Part shown: positions 1 to 6,579 of the stretch, one piece after another
Position numbering within the stretch: the first letter of the stretch is position 1
How the letters are laid out: every line of letters starts with the position of its first letter
Source: a bacterium
Lineage (GTDB): Bacteria; Cyanobacteriota; Vampirovibrionia; Gastranaerophilales; Gastranaerophilaceae
Direction: 5' to 3'
DNA length: 10,739 nucleotides
Assembly (NCBI GenBank): GCA_017444705.1
Contig: JAFSWA010000020.1
Span: 1 to 10,739, forward strand
Position numbers and translations under genes: made by a program
The notes under the pieces: generated by a model
Seen by the model: only the letters and a program-made list of their open reading frames with translations
Database searches by the model: none
Told to the model about the DNA's origin: nothing

Positions 1-1
1 G

Positions 2-283
2 GATTTACAAGAAATCGGCAAAGATGCAATAATGTTTGATTCTCCAATATGCGACTTGAAAAACCTTAAAACAATTGGAGGAAATGCCGTCTTTAATGAT
101 AAAATAACAAGTTTTAAAAATCTGCAAACAATTGGCGGATATGCGAATTTAACGGATATAAAAGTAATAAATTTGGGTAAATTACAAATTATTAAAGGAA
201 AATGTATTGTATTACCGGAACAAACTGATTTAATTGAAAAATTAAAAGAAAGAAATATTGAATTCCAATATCCTGAAAGCTAA
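2..283 (+). CDS. Leucine-rich-repeat-like protein, C-terminal part (5' end outside window)
   Basis: The reading frame is open from base 2, so this is the 3' end of a longer gene; the ATG at 32 lies inside a repeat and is unlikely to be the true start. The visible 93 residues hold a repeat of about 20 residues with consensus L-x-x-I-G-G-x-A-x-x-x-D-x-x-I-x-x-x-x-N. Repeat units start at about bases 5, 65, 122 and 182. The last unit has lost the Gly-Gly and leads into a charged tail that stops at 283. Such regularly spaced Leu/Ile/Gly repeats are typical of bacterial leucine-rich-repeat proteins, which usually bind proteins or glycans; no catalytic motif is visible and the partner is unknown. 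No clear terminator follows. A fragment resembling its C-terminus lies downstream at about 404-496. The repeat is clear, but the function is not. Confidence 0.7.
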   Translation, partial: DLQEIGKDAIMFDSPICDLKNLKTIGGNAVFNDKITSFKNLQTIGGYANLTDIKVINLGKLQIIKGKCIVLPEQTDLIEKLKERNIEFQYPES

Positions 284-299
284 AAAACTACACTATTAA

Positions 300-407
300 T
301 TATTTTTTATTAAGCAAAACAAAACAAATTACAAGAGAAATTAAAGCGGATATAATATAGAAATTAATTGCTCCGTCCCATTTGAAATTTTCAATAATAA
401 AGTCTGT
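300..407 (-). pseudogene. Remnant of a membrane transporter C-terminus (MFS-like last helix)
   Basis: Read on the minus strand, codons from about 407 down to a TAA at 300-302 encode some 35 residues. A short polar segment with F-K-W-D-G-A-I-N-F-Y is followed by a strongly hydrophobic stretch of about 17 residues and a Leu-Asn-Lys-Lys end. An aromatic/Trp-x-Gly loop followed by a final hydrophobic helix and a basic tail is what the C-terminus of major facilitator superfamily transporters (for example the organophosphate/hexose-phosphate group) often looks like. The frame has a stop at 408-410 just upstream, and no transporter sequence continues to the right, where the repeat-protein fragment begins. 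I read it as the broken-off 3' end of a minus-strand transporter gene. It could instead be a small membrane peptide, but no ATG or ribosome binding site is visible. The family assignment rests on one helix and is tentative. Confidence 0.4.
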
Positions 408-496
408 TTAGACACCTGCAAACCATCGGCGAGTATGCTTATGTTAATGACTCACAAAAAGAGTTAATTAAACAATTTAAAGAAAAATCAAAATAA
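404..496 (+). pseudogene. Remnant of a leucine-rich-repeat-like protein C-terminus
   Basis: Codons in the frame of 413-415 read H-L-Q-T-I-G-E-Y-A-Y-V-N-D and then a charged tail ending at a TAA at 494-496. The core matches the N-L-Q-T-I-G-G-Y-A repeat of the left-edge gene (bases 119-145), and the tail (E-L-I-K-Q-F-K-E-K) resembles that gene's own tail (D-L-I-E-K-L-K-E-R). It is therefore the last repeat plus tail of a paralogue. There is no start codon, and the frame has a stop at 398-400 just upstream, so it is a 5'-truncated relic. Its left boundary, about 401-412, coincides with the broken end of the minus-strand transporter fragment. Confidence 0.55.
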
Positions 497-519
497 AACA
501 GGCACAGATGAAGAGAGAA

Positions 520-1329
520 TCATTCTACAACTAAAAATGATTTAACTCTTCTTTGGGTACCGTTAGCCTCGCTTTTTATATTATATTCTGCGTTTGTAAA
601 AGATGTTGAACCGCCTCCGTCAAGGTTCAATACTTTTTCAAAATGATTTTTTCTCCCGAATTCAGCAATTTCATCTAAGGTCATAGGATGCTCTCTTGTT
701 GCAATTATAAAATAGACATTATTATTTTTAATTGCGACAGCAGTTCTCGGTTTTTTATAATTTCCCTGAATTGCGTTACGGGTTAAATTTCCGTCGGCAT
801 CTTTTTTTGTAAAAAATTCCTCATCACTTTTATTTTCAGGATAAAGAATCGGTCCCGCTTGAAGCGAATCAATTATTTTACAGCCGTCTTTTACCAAATC
901 ATAGTGTTTTAAAATATCATATTTGATTTCCCCGCCACAATCCATTCTCCTTATTTCACCTCTGTTATAAATGAGGTCAACAAAATCTCTTATCCCCGGA
1001 TTATCTGATAAATGCTCATTTTGCATCGGATCAAGAGCAATTTTTTCGTCTTTCATAACAAAAGAAACCGTCTTTTTATTTTTAAAATCAAAATATCCGC
1101 CGTTTACAACAAGCTCAAATTTATTATTTTTAAAGACATTTTCGCTTGTATCAAAACCTTGTTCAATTACATAAGGTCTTACGGAATACTGTTTAGTATT
1201 AATTTTTATCAGATATAATCCTTGCTCAGGTTCTCTTACACAAACAGGCTCTTTAATGCAGAACGGACCTGCAAGGGCTATGTTCGATAATATAAAAAAT
1301 GTTAAAATCAGTAATGCTGTTTTTTTCAT
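520..1329 (-). CDS. Secreted phosphodiester glycosidase family protein (NAGPA domain)
   Basis: This 269-residue protein starts with a classical signal peptide: Lys-Lys, a hydrophobic core, and a likely cut after Ala20 in an A-L-A|G context. The mature protein is exported, presumably to the periplasm. The remainder carries the hallmarks of the NAGPA/phosphodiester glycosidase family (named after the mammalian 'uncovering enzyme'): N-G-G-Y-F-D at 76-81, S-L-Q-A-G-P at 155-160, P-R-T-A-V-A-I at 194-200 and N-L-D-G-G-G-S-T-S-F at 235-244. Family members cleave sugar-phosphodiester bonds, and bacterial ones are often tied to exopolysaccharide or envelope glycans; the substrate here is unknown. Four cysteines (24, 30, 131, 150) could form disulfides. 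It is the last gene of the operon. Its ATG overlaps the permease stop by one base (TAATG), and AAAGGA lies 5 nt upstream (1335-1340). I see no clear terminator downstream; the next sequence is the 284-519 scar. Family is confident, substrate is not. Confidence 0.88.
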   Translation of the reverse strand: MKKTALLILTFFILSNIALAGPFCIKEPVCVREPEQGLYLIKINTKQYSVRPYVIEQGFDTSENVFKNNKFELVVNGGYFDFKNKKTVSFVMKDEKIALDPMQNEHLSDNPGIRDFVDLIYNRGEIRRMDCGGEIKYDILKHYDLVKDGCKIIDSLQAGPILYPENKSDEEFFTKKDADGNLTRNAIQGNYKKPRTAVAIKNNNVYFIIATREHPMTLDEIAEFGRKNHFEKVLNLDGGGSTSFTNAEYNIKSEANGTQRRVKSFLVVE

Positions 1330-2435
1330 TATAATCCTTTATATTTTTTGTAAAAATAAATCAAAAATCCTGCTGCTATCGGCTGAATTGAAGCAGTAAT
1401 ATACGGGCTGAGAATTTGTTTTTCAGCCATTAAATTAAAGAACGGGAGCGACATAAAATACAGGAAGATAATTCCTATTGCAATCGTAAATCCTATAAGT
1501 CTTTGTTCTCTCGGGTTTGAATATCCGAGCAGACAACCTAATATCGCAAATATTATGCACATTGCACTATGGAAAAATCTTTGCAAATAGAAATTAAGAT
1601 TCAAGTTATACAAATCATTTATTTCTTCATCTTTTAAAATTCTCAGATATTTTTTTAACTCTTTATTTGTCAATTCCCTATCACGTTTAAGGTTGTATTT
1701 CATCAACTGCTGTGTAATTTGTGCCTTTTTGCCATACAAAATACTCAATTTTTCGGGATATTTTACATCTTCAAAAACCCCGTCATATTTTATTACATAT
1801 TGAGTATTATTATATAAATCCCATTTTAAATCCGACATTACAACTTTTTTGCTTATTATAATATCCGAGAGAATACTTATTTTACTGATATTTTTTCTGT
1901 TAAAATTAAGAACTATCAAATCGGATTTGTTATCTTGTGTATCATATTGTTTTAATAAAATAAGTTGTAACATGTTATTATTTTCATCTTTAAGTGCATA
2001 TACAAAATGATTCCATTGAACCTCTTTTCTTATTTTGTATAAATTTTTTGTCGCAAAAGGAACCATTCTGTCCGAGACAAAGAAACAAAGAACAGCAAAT
2101 ACAATACCTAATAATATCGGGATAACAAGAATTCGCCAAAAATTAATTCCGCATCCTCTGATAACTGTAAGTTCAGAATCCTTACTCATTCTGTCAAACG
2201 AATACAAACAGCCTAAGAAAATTCCGACCGGCAATGCTTTTGAAAGTACCAAAGGCATTGAAAACAGAACACATTTTAACCCTTCTGAAACCGTCATTGT
2301 CTTTACACTTACAGCTTTAATAATATTGACAAGTGTTTCCGGTGCAATCCAAACAATCATAAACAGTGCAATACAAACAAATGATGCACCGAAAATTTGG
2401 TTAAATATGTATTTGTCAATAAGCTTGAATTTCAT
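1329..2435 (-). CDS. LptF/LptG family lipopolysaccharide export permease (YjgP/YjgQ)
   Basis: This 368-residue inner-membrane protein has the layout of LptF/LptG. Three hydrophobic helices at about 12-36, 55-80 and 99-124 come first. A mainly hydrophilic, beta-rich periplasmic domain follows (about 125-270), and three more helices lie at about 285-305, 313-335 and 342-362. The cytoplasmic segment S-K-D-S-E-L-T-V-I-R-G-C-G at 84-96 matches the conserved coupling region that contacts LptB. In known systems LptB2FG extracts lipopolysaccharide from the inner membrane and passes it to the LptC-LptA bridge. The gene sits directly after lptB with a one-base stop/start overlap (TAATG), which strongly supports the pairing. 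Only one permease gene is present here, and no LptA or LptC gene is nearby; a second permease may be elsewhere, or this one may act as a homodimer. Whether it should be called lptF or lptG cannot be decided from the sequence. Confidence 0.9.
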   Translation of the reverse strand: MKFKLIDKYIFNQIFGASFVCIALFMIVWIAPETLVNIIKAVSVKTMTVSEGLKCVLFSMPLVLSKALPVGIFLGCLYSFDRMSKDSELTVIRGCGINFWRILVIPILLGIVFAVLCFFVSDRMVPFATKNLYKIRKEVQWNHFVYALKDENNNMLQLILLKQYDTQDNKSDLIVLNFNRKNISKISILSDIIISKKVVMSDLKWDLYNNTQYVIKYDGVFEDVKYPEKLSILYGKKAQITQQLMKYNLKRDRELTNKELKKYLRILKDEEINDLYNLNLNFYLQRFFHSAMCIIFAILGCLLGYSNPREQRLIGFTIAIGIIFLYFMSLPFFNLMAEKQILSPYITASIQPIAAGFLIYFYKKYKGL

Positions 2436-3160
2436 TAGAGTTTAAAATCCTTACCGAGATAAAATTCTTTTGCAACAGGATTTGTTGCCACTTCTTTTGA
2501 AGCACCCTCAATTTTTATTTTTCCGTCAAAAATAACATAGGCTCTGTCCGTAATAGACAAAGTCGCTCTCGGATTATGGTCGGTAATCAAAACCCCTAAT
2601 CCCTTTTCTACTGACAATTTTCTTATGTTATCTTTAATTTCATTTATTGCAATAGGGTCAATACCGGTGAAAGGTTCATCAAGCAAAATAAAATCGGGAC
2701 TTGCCGCCAAAGCTCTTGCAAGCTCGGCTCTTCTTCTTTCTCCGCCGGAAAGTGAAATTGCCATCTCTTTTCTCAATTTTGCAATACCAAATTCATTAAG
2801 CAATTCTTCAAGTTTTTTTGTCTTTTCATTTTCCGTCAGTTTGTTATTAAGCTGCAACACAAGTTTTATATTATCTTCAACAGAGAGCTTTCTGAATATT
2901 GAAGCTTCCTGAGGCAGATAACCTATACCCTCCTGAGCCCTTATGTTCATTGTGACAGTTGTTAAGTTTTTATTATCAAGCCAAACTTCACCGCTATTGG
3001 GTTTTATAAGTCCTACAACCATATAAAAAGTGGTGGTCTTTCCGGCTCCGTTCGGTCCCAAAAGTCCGACAACTTCTCCTTTATTGACTTCAAAAGAAAT
3101 ATCATTTACAACATTTCTGTCACCATAGGTTTTAATCAAATTTTTCGCAATTATCTTCAT
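2435..3160 (-). CDS. lptB: LPS export ABC transporter ATP-binding protein LptB
   Basis: This 241-residue ABC ATPase is full length for LptB. It shows Walker A G-P-N-G-A-G-K-T at 35-42, the Q-loop at Gln84 within Y-L-P-Q-E-A-S-I-F-R-K-L, the signature L-S-G-G-E at 137-141, Walker B I-L-L-D-E at 158-162 and the switch His195 in I-T-D-H-N. The Q-loop sequence and the R-R-R-A-E-L-A-R-A-L segment after the signature are characteristic of LptB rather than of the related branched-chain amino acid LivF/LivG ATPases. The protein would dimerise at the cytoplasmic face and power lipopolysaccharide extraction by the LptF/G permease encoded next. It starts 42 nt after ftsX, the widest gap in this operon, with its own AGGGA ribosome binding site at 3167-3171. 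That gap shows no convincing promoter or terminator, so read-through from ftsX is likely. Confidence 0.95.
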   Translation of the reverse strand: MKIIAKNLIKTYGDRNVVNDISFEVNKGEVVGLLGPNGAGKTTTFYMVVGLIKPNSGEVWLDNKNLTTVTMNIRAQEGIGYLPQEASIFRKLSVEDNIKLVLQLNNKLTENEKTKKLEELLNEFGIAKLRKEMAISLSGGERRRAELARALAASPDFILLDEPFTGIDPIAINEIKDNIRKLSVEKGLGVLITDHNPRATLSITDRAYVIFDGKIKIEGASKEVATNPVAKEFYLGKDFKL

Positions 3161-3202
3161 AACAAATCCCTAATATTCTTATTAATTATAATATCAAAAA
3201 AA

Positions 3203-4123
3203 CTATACTTTTAAATGTTTTTTGATAGACATTACACTTCCGCCGGCACTGCAACCTATTGCGATTACAAACATTGAAAAAGAAACAATATTTACTGCAA
3301 TAGGGGATTGTGCAACTTTAAAGAATGTATGAATGTTTGTGAGCCATACCTCTACAATATTCATAGGAATAAGTGCAAGTAAAGCACCGGCAAACCCGTA
3401 AAATGCTCCTTGCATAACAAGCGGTATTTTTATATACCAGTTACTTACACCCATTAACCTCATAATTTCAATTTCGTCTTTTCTTGATTCAATTACAAGA
3501 TGTATTGTATTATTTATTATAGCAATTGTAAGCCCTATAACAACGAAAATCACCACAAGCATTGCCATTTGTATTATGTTATTAAGCATTTGAAGCCGCT
3601 CGGCTATATCTTTTGAATAACTTAAATCATCAACAAAATCAAACTGTTTTGCCTCTGAATAAACAGTAGGTATATTTACGGGCTTATCTATTTTTAAATG
3701 TATTGTATCAGGCAGCGGGTTCGACATATCCGTAACTACCATTTCTTTTTGCATTTGAGCCCATGCCTCTTCTTTTGTTTTGAGTTTTGTATGAAGAACA
3801 TGCTCTAATTCGCCTAATTTTTTCTGTGCATTATCAATATCAGTACCGTTTTTCAGGTAAACTGAAATTTCCAATACATTCCCCAACTGTTTTGTAAAAG
3901 ATGTTGCCGAAATTGCACTGCTGCACATTGCTCCAAAAATTAGTAATATAGCCGCCATTGTCGATATAATGACAACATTTATCCATCCCGCACGTTTTAT
4001 ACCGTACCATGTCTCCATAAATATTCTGTACGAAATTCTTAATTCCGTAATCCAATCTTTCGGTAAATGTGATTTTACCTTTTTCTTTATCTTTGCTTTT
4101 GCTTCACTAAATTCATTACTCAT
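3203..4123 (-). CDS. ftsX: Cell division protein FtsX
   Basis: This 306-residue membrane protein has the FtsX plan. A basic cytoplasmic N-terminus is followed by helix 1 (about 48-70), an extracytoplasmic domain (about 75-178) containing the conserved N-P-L-P-D-T at 135-140, helix 2 (about 182-204), a cytoplasmic loop, and helices 3 and 4 (about 234-256 and 278-298). The loop R-K-D-E-I-E-I-M-R-L-M-G-V at 214-226 is the typical FtsX-type permease motif that touches the ATPase. FtsX works with FtsE, and in studied bacteria the complex activates peptidoglycan hydrolases at the division site through the extracytoplasmic domain. Its start overlaps the ftsE stop by 8 nt (ATGAGTAA), an arrangement that suggests translational coupling and equal dosage. 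An AGGT ribosome binding element lies just upstream within ftsE. The hydrolase or adaptor it would control is not encoded in this window. Confidence 0.94.
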   Translation of the reverse strand: MSNEFSEAKAKIKKKVKSHLPKDWITELRISYRIFMETWYGIKRAGWINVVIISTMAAILLIFGAMCSSAISATSFTKQLGNVLEISVYLKNGTDIDNAQKKLGELEHVLHTKLKTKEEAWAQMQKEMVVTDMSNPLPDTIHLKIDKPVNIPTVYSEAKQFDFVDDLSYSKDIAERLQMLNNIIQMAMLVVIFVVIGLTIAIINNTIHLVIESRKDEIEIMRLMGVSNWYIKIPLVMQGAFYGFAGALLALIPMNIVEVWLTNIHTFFKVAQSPIAVNIVSFSMFVIAIGCSAGGSVMSIKKHLKV

Positions 4124-4793
4124 AAGTACCTGCCTGAATATCTCTTACAATCTGACCGTTTTCGAGAGTAATAACTCTTTTTCGGAAATGGTCAACCAAT
4201 GCTTGGTCGTGAGTTGAAACGAGTATTGTTATGCCTCTTTTATTTATCTGTTCTAAAATTTGCATTACTTCCATTGAAGTTTTAGGGTCAAGGTTTCCGG
4301 TCGGTTCATCCGCAATAAGAAGCGGCGGACCGTTAATAATTGCCCTTGCAATACTTACTCTTTGCTGCTCTCCGCCTGATAATTCACTCGGTCTTGCCTG
4401 CATTTTATCAGCAAGTCCTACAACTTTTAATGCTCCCAAAACTCTTGCATTAATTTCTTTTGTACTCATTCCGAGAGTTCTTATTACATAAGCTACATTG
4501 TCATAAACACTCATATTAGGGAGCAATTTATAATCTTGGAAAACTATTCCCATGCAGCGTCTTAAATTCGGAACTTTGTCGTCGGGAAGATTTGCTATGT
4601 TCATTCCGTTTCCAATCATTACGACTCCGCAAGTCGGTTGTTCTTCACGATATAGAAGCTTCATCAGTGTAGATTTACCTGCACCGCTCGCTCCTGTTAA
4701 AAAGACAAACTCTCCGGCCATAATATCAAGATTGATATTTTTAAGAGCATATTGGTTTTTATATTTTTTTGTTACCCCTCTTAATTGAATCAT
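4116..4793 (-). CDS. ftsE: Cell division ATP-binding protein FtsE
   Basis: This 225-residue ABC ATPase has the expected FtsE length. It has Walker A G-A-S-G-A-G-K-S at 34-41, Q-loop Gln86 in I-V-F-Q-D-Y-K-L-L, the signature L-S-G-G-E-Q-Q-R at 138-145, Walker B L-L-I-A-D-E at 158-163 followed by P-T-G-N-L-D, and switch His195 in S-T-H-D. The F-Q-D-Y-K-L-L segment is the usual FtsE form. The protein pairs with FtsX, encoded next with an 8-nt overlap, to form the ATP-driven complex that couples division to peptidoglycan cleavage. Its ATG shares four bases (ATGA) with the stop of the transketolase C-half, and AAGGAAA lies 7 nt upstream (4801-4807), so it is translated well from a shared transcript. 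Identity is secure because both the protein and its partner are present. Confidence 0.95.
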   Translation of the reverse strand: MIQLRGVTKKYKNQYALKNINLDIMAGEFVFLTGASGAGKSTLMKLLYREEQPTCGVVMIGNGMNIANLPDDKVPNLRRCMGIVFQDYKLLPNMSVYDNVAYVIRTLGMSTKEINARVLGALKVVGLADKMQARPSELSGGEQQRVSIARAIINGPPLLIADEPTGNLDPKTSMEVMQILEQINKRGITILVSTHDQALVDHFRKRVITLENGQIVRDIQAGTYE

Positions 4794-5749
4794 TTATTAT
4801 TTTCCTTTTTATATTCTTCAAAAATTCTCTCAGCAAGTTTTTCGCCTGTCAAACCGTAGAAATCCATAAGTACTCGTTGTTCCCCGCTTTGACCAAACTC
4901 GTCATTTGTTCCTATTCTTAAAACTTTTGCAGGATAATTTTCAGATAAAACTTCACAAACAGACGAACCCAAACCTCCGATTATTGAATGATTTTCAACA
5001 GTTATAACATAACCGGTTTTTTGAGCAGTATCTGTTATGGACTTTTTATCGATGGGCTTTATACAAGGACAGTGAATTATTTCAATGTTTATTCCTTTTT
5101 CAGCCAAAATATCCGATGCATCAATAACCTCAGCAAGAGTTTCACCGTTTGTTATAACTGATAAATCTGAACCGTCTTTAATTTTAACGGCTTTTTCAGG
5201 GTTAAATTCATATGTTTCATCAAATATATTTATAACATTGGTTCTTGCAAGTCTTATATACATAGGACCATAATGTTCAGCCGCATATTTTATAACGGAA
5301 ACTGTTTCATTATAATCACAAGGAACAATAACCGTCATATTCGGAATACTTCTCATAATTGAAATATCTTCTAACGCTTGATGAGAAGCACCGTCCTCAC
5401 CAACTGTAATTCCGCCGTGAGTTGCTACAATTTTGACGTTAAAATTAGAATATGCTATTGAATTTCTTATTTGCTCCCATGCTCTGCCGGTTGCAAACAT
5501 TGCAAATGTAGAGGCGAAAGGGATTTTTCCCTCTCTTGCTAAACCTGCCGCAGTTGCCATCATATTTTGCTCTGCTATGCCCATATTAAAAAATCTCTCA
5601 GGGTAAGCTTGTGCAAATTGTTTTGTTTGTGTTGAACAGGATAAATCCGCATCCAAAACCACTATATTGGGGTTTATCTTCCCCAACTCGGCAAGAGTTT
5701 TTCCGTATGCACTTCTTATTGATTTTTTTTCTTTATTTGTTGAATACAT
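4790..5749 (-). CDS. Transketolase, C-terminal (Pyr + C) subunit of a split enzyme
   Basis: This 319-residue protein corresponds to the pyrimidine-binding and C-terminal domains of transketolase. The catalytic Glu60 sits in the G-I-A-E-Q-N-M motif that contacts the thiamine diphosphate pyrimidine ring. H-G-G-I-T-V-G-E-D-G-A-S-H-Q lies at 111-124, and a C-terminal region with G-Q-S-G-E-Q-R follows. The active site forms only together with the N-half encoded immediately upstream; the two genes overlap by one base (TAATG). Transketolase moves two-carbon ketol units between pentose phosphates, sedoheptulose 7-phosphate, fructose 6-phosphate and glyceraldehyde 3-phosphate. Split transketolases are well known in many bacteria and archaea. 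1-deoxyxylulose-5-phosphate synthase is a related alternative, but it is normally a single longer chain, so I favour transketolase. The ribosome binding site is weak (GAAG), which suggests translation coupled to the upstream gene. Confidence 0.92.
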   Translation of the reverse strand: MYSTNKEKKSIRSAYGKTLAELGKINPNIVVLDADLSCSTQTKQFAQAYPERFFNMGIAEQNMMATAAGLAREGKIPFASTFAMFATGRAWEQIRNSIAYSNFNVKIVATHGGITVGEDGASHQALEDISIMRSIPNMTVIVPCDYNETVSVIKYAAEHYGPMYIRLARTNVINIFDETYEFNPEKAVKIKDGSDLSVITNGETLAEVIDASDILAEKGINIEIIHCPCIKPIDKKSITDTAQKTGYVITVENHSIIGGLGSSVCEVLSENYPAKVLRIGTNDEFGQSGEQRVLMDFYGLTGEKLAERIFEEYKKENNK

Positions 5750-6576
5750 TAATCTTCTAATTCCTTCATTGCAAGTTCATATTCATCTTTATTCGGTGCT
5801 TTTCCATGCCAACTCGTCTGATTTTCCATAAATGAAACACCTTTACCTTTTATTGTTTTGGCAATTATAACGGTTGGTTTTTGATTTTTCTTAGCTAAAT
5901 TTGCGGCATTTTCAATTTGCTCAATATTATGACCGTCAATACTTATTGTATCCCAACCAAAAGCTTCAAATTTCTTTGAAATATCGCCAAGATTCATAAT
6001 ATCGCAGATTTTACCGTCGATTTGAAGTCCGTTATAATCCACAAACGCAATCAAATTATCTGATTTATAATGTGCGGCAGCCATTGCAGCTTCCCATATA
6101 TTACCCTCTTGAAGTTCTCCGTCACCTAAATATACAAAAACATTTGCAGGATTTTTATCAAGTTTCATCGCCAATGCAATTCCGTTAGCCATTGATAATC
6201 CTTGACCCAACGACCCTGTTGAAACTTCAATACCGTTGAGCATTTTACAAGAAGGATGTCCTTGAAGTTTTGTTCCGAAATGTCTGAAAGTATTCAATTC
6301 AGACTCCGAAAAATAACCGTACTCAGCCATTACTGCATACAATGTCGCTGAGGCATGCCCTTTTGATAAAATAAACCTGTCTCTGTTTTTAAAATTCGGA
6401 TTTTTATCCCAGTCAGGATATATATTCATACATTTTTTAAAAAGTGTTGTTAATATTTCTACCGCACTGAGACTACCGCCCGGGTGACCTGATTTTGCGT
6501 TATAAATCATTTCAATCACTTCACGTCTTATTTTCTTACAAGTTTTATTTAGATTTTCTAATTCAGTTTTGTCCAT
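5749..6576 (-). CDS. Transketolase, N-terminal (PP) subunit of a split enzyme
   Basis: This 275-residue protein is the diphosphate-binding domain of transketolase. It shows S-G-H-P-G-G at 29-34, S-K-G-H at 71-74, T-G-S-L-G-Q-G at 120-126, and the thiamine-diphosphate motif starting G-D-G-E at 151-154 and ending at Asn182, which binds the cofactor diphosphate through a metal ion. It lacks the Pyr and C domains, which follow as a separate gene. The ATG is preceded by an AAAAGGT element that overlaps the end of the glycosyltransferase gene, three bases away. A transketolase among cell-envelope genes is notable, because its product sedoheptulose 7-phosphate is the precursor of heptose in lipopolysaccharide cores. 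That link is inference; the pair may simply be the cell's housekeeping transketolase. Confidence 0.92.
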   Translation of the reverse strand: MDKTELENLNKTCKKIRREVIEMIYNAKSGHPGGSLSAVEILTTLFKKCMNIYPDWDKNPNFKNRDRFILSKGHASATLYAVMAEYGYFSESELNTFRHFGTKLQGHPSCKMLNGIEVSTGSLGQGLSMANGIALAMKLDKNPANVFVYLGDGELQEGNIWEAAMAAAHYKSDNLIAFVDYNGLQIDGKICDIMNLGDISKKFEAFGWDTISIDGHNIEQIENAANLAKKNQKPTVIIAKTIKGKGVSFMENQTSWHGKAPNKDEYELAMKELED

Positions 6577-6579
6577 TTT

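Noticed and set aside
300..320. Possible terminator from the A/T-rich TTAAT...ATTAA symmetry after the left-edge gene
   Set aside because: The symmetry is short, purely A/T and easily chance in this composition; the same bases read better as the end of the transporter remnant.
2035..2445. Plus-strand open frame of 136 codons
   Set aside because: It lies wholly antisense to the LptF/G permease and lptB start, shows no motif, and the minus-strand frames are clearly real proteins with overlapping starts and stops.
3161..3202. Possible separate promoter for lptB between ftsX and lptB
   Set aside because: The 42-nt gap is A/T-rich and contains a ribosome binding site, but there is no -35/-10 pair with usable spacing inside it.
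3840..4055. Second minus-strand frame inside ftsX
   Set aside because: It is an out-of-frame shadow within the ftsX coding region without its own ribosome binding site or recognisable content.
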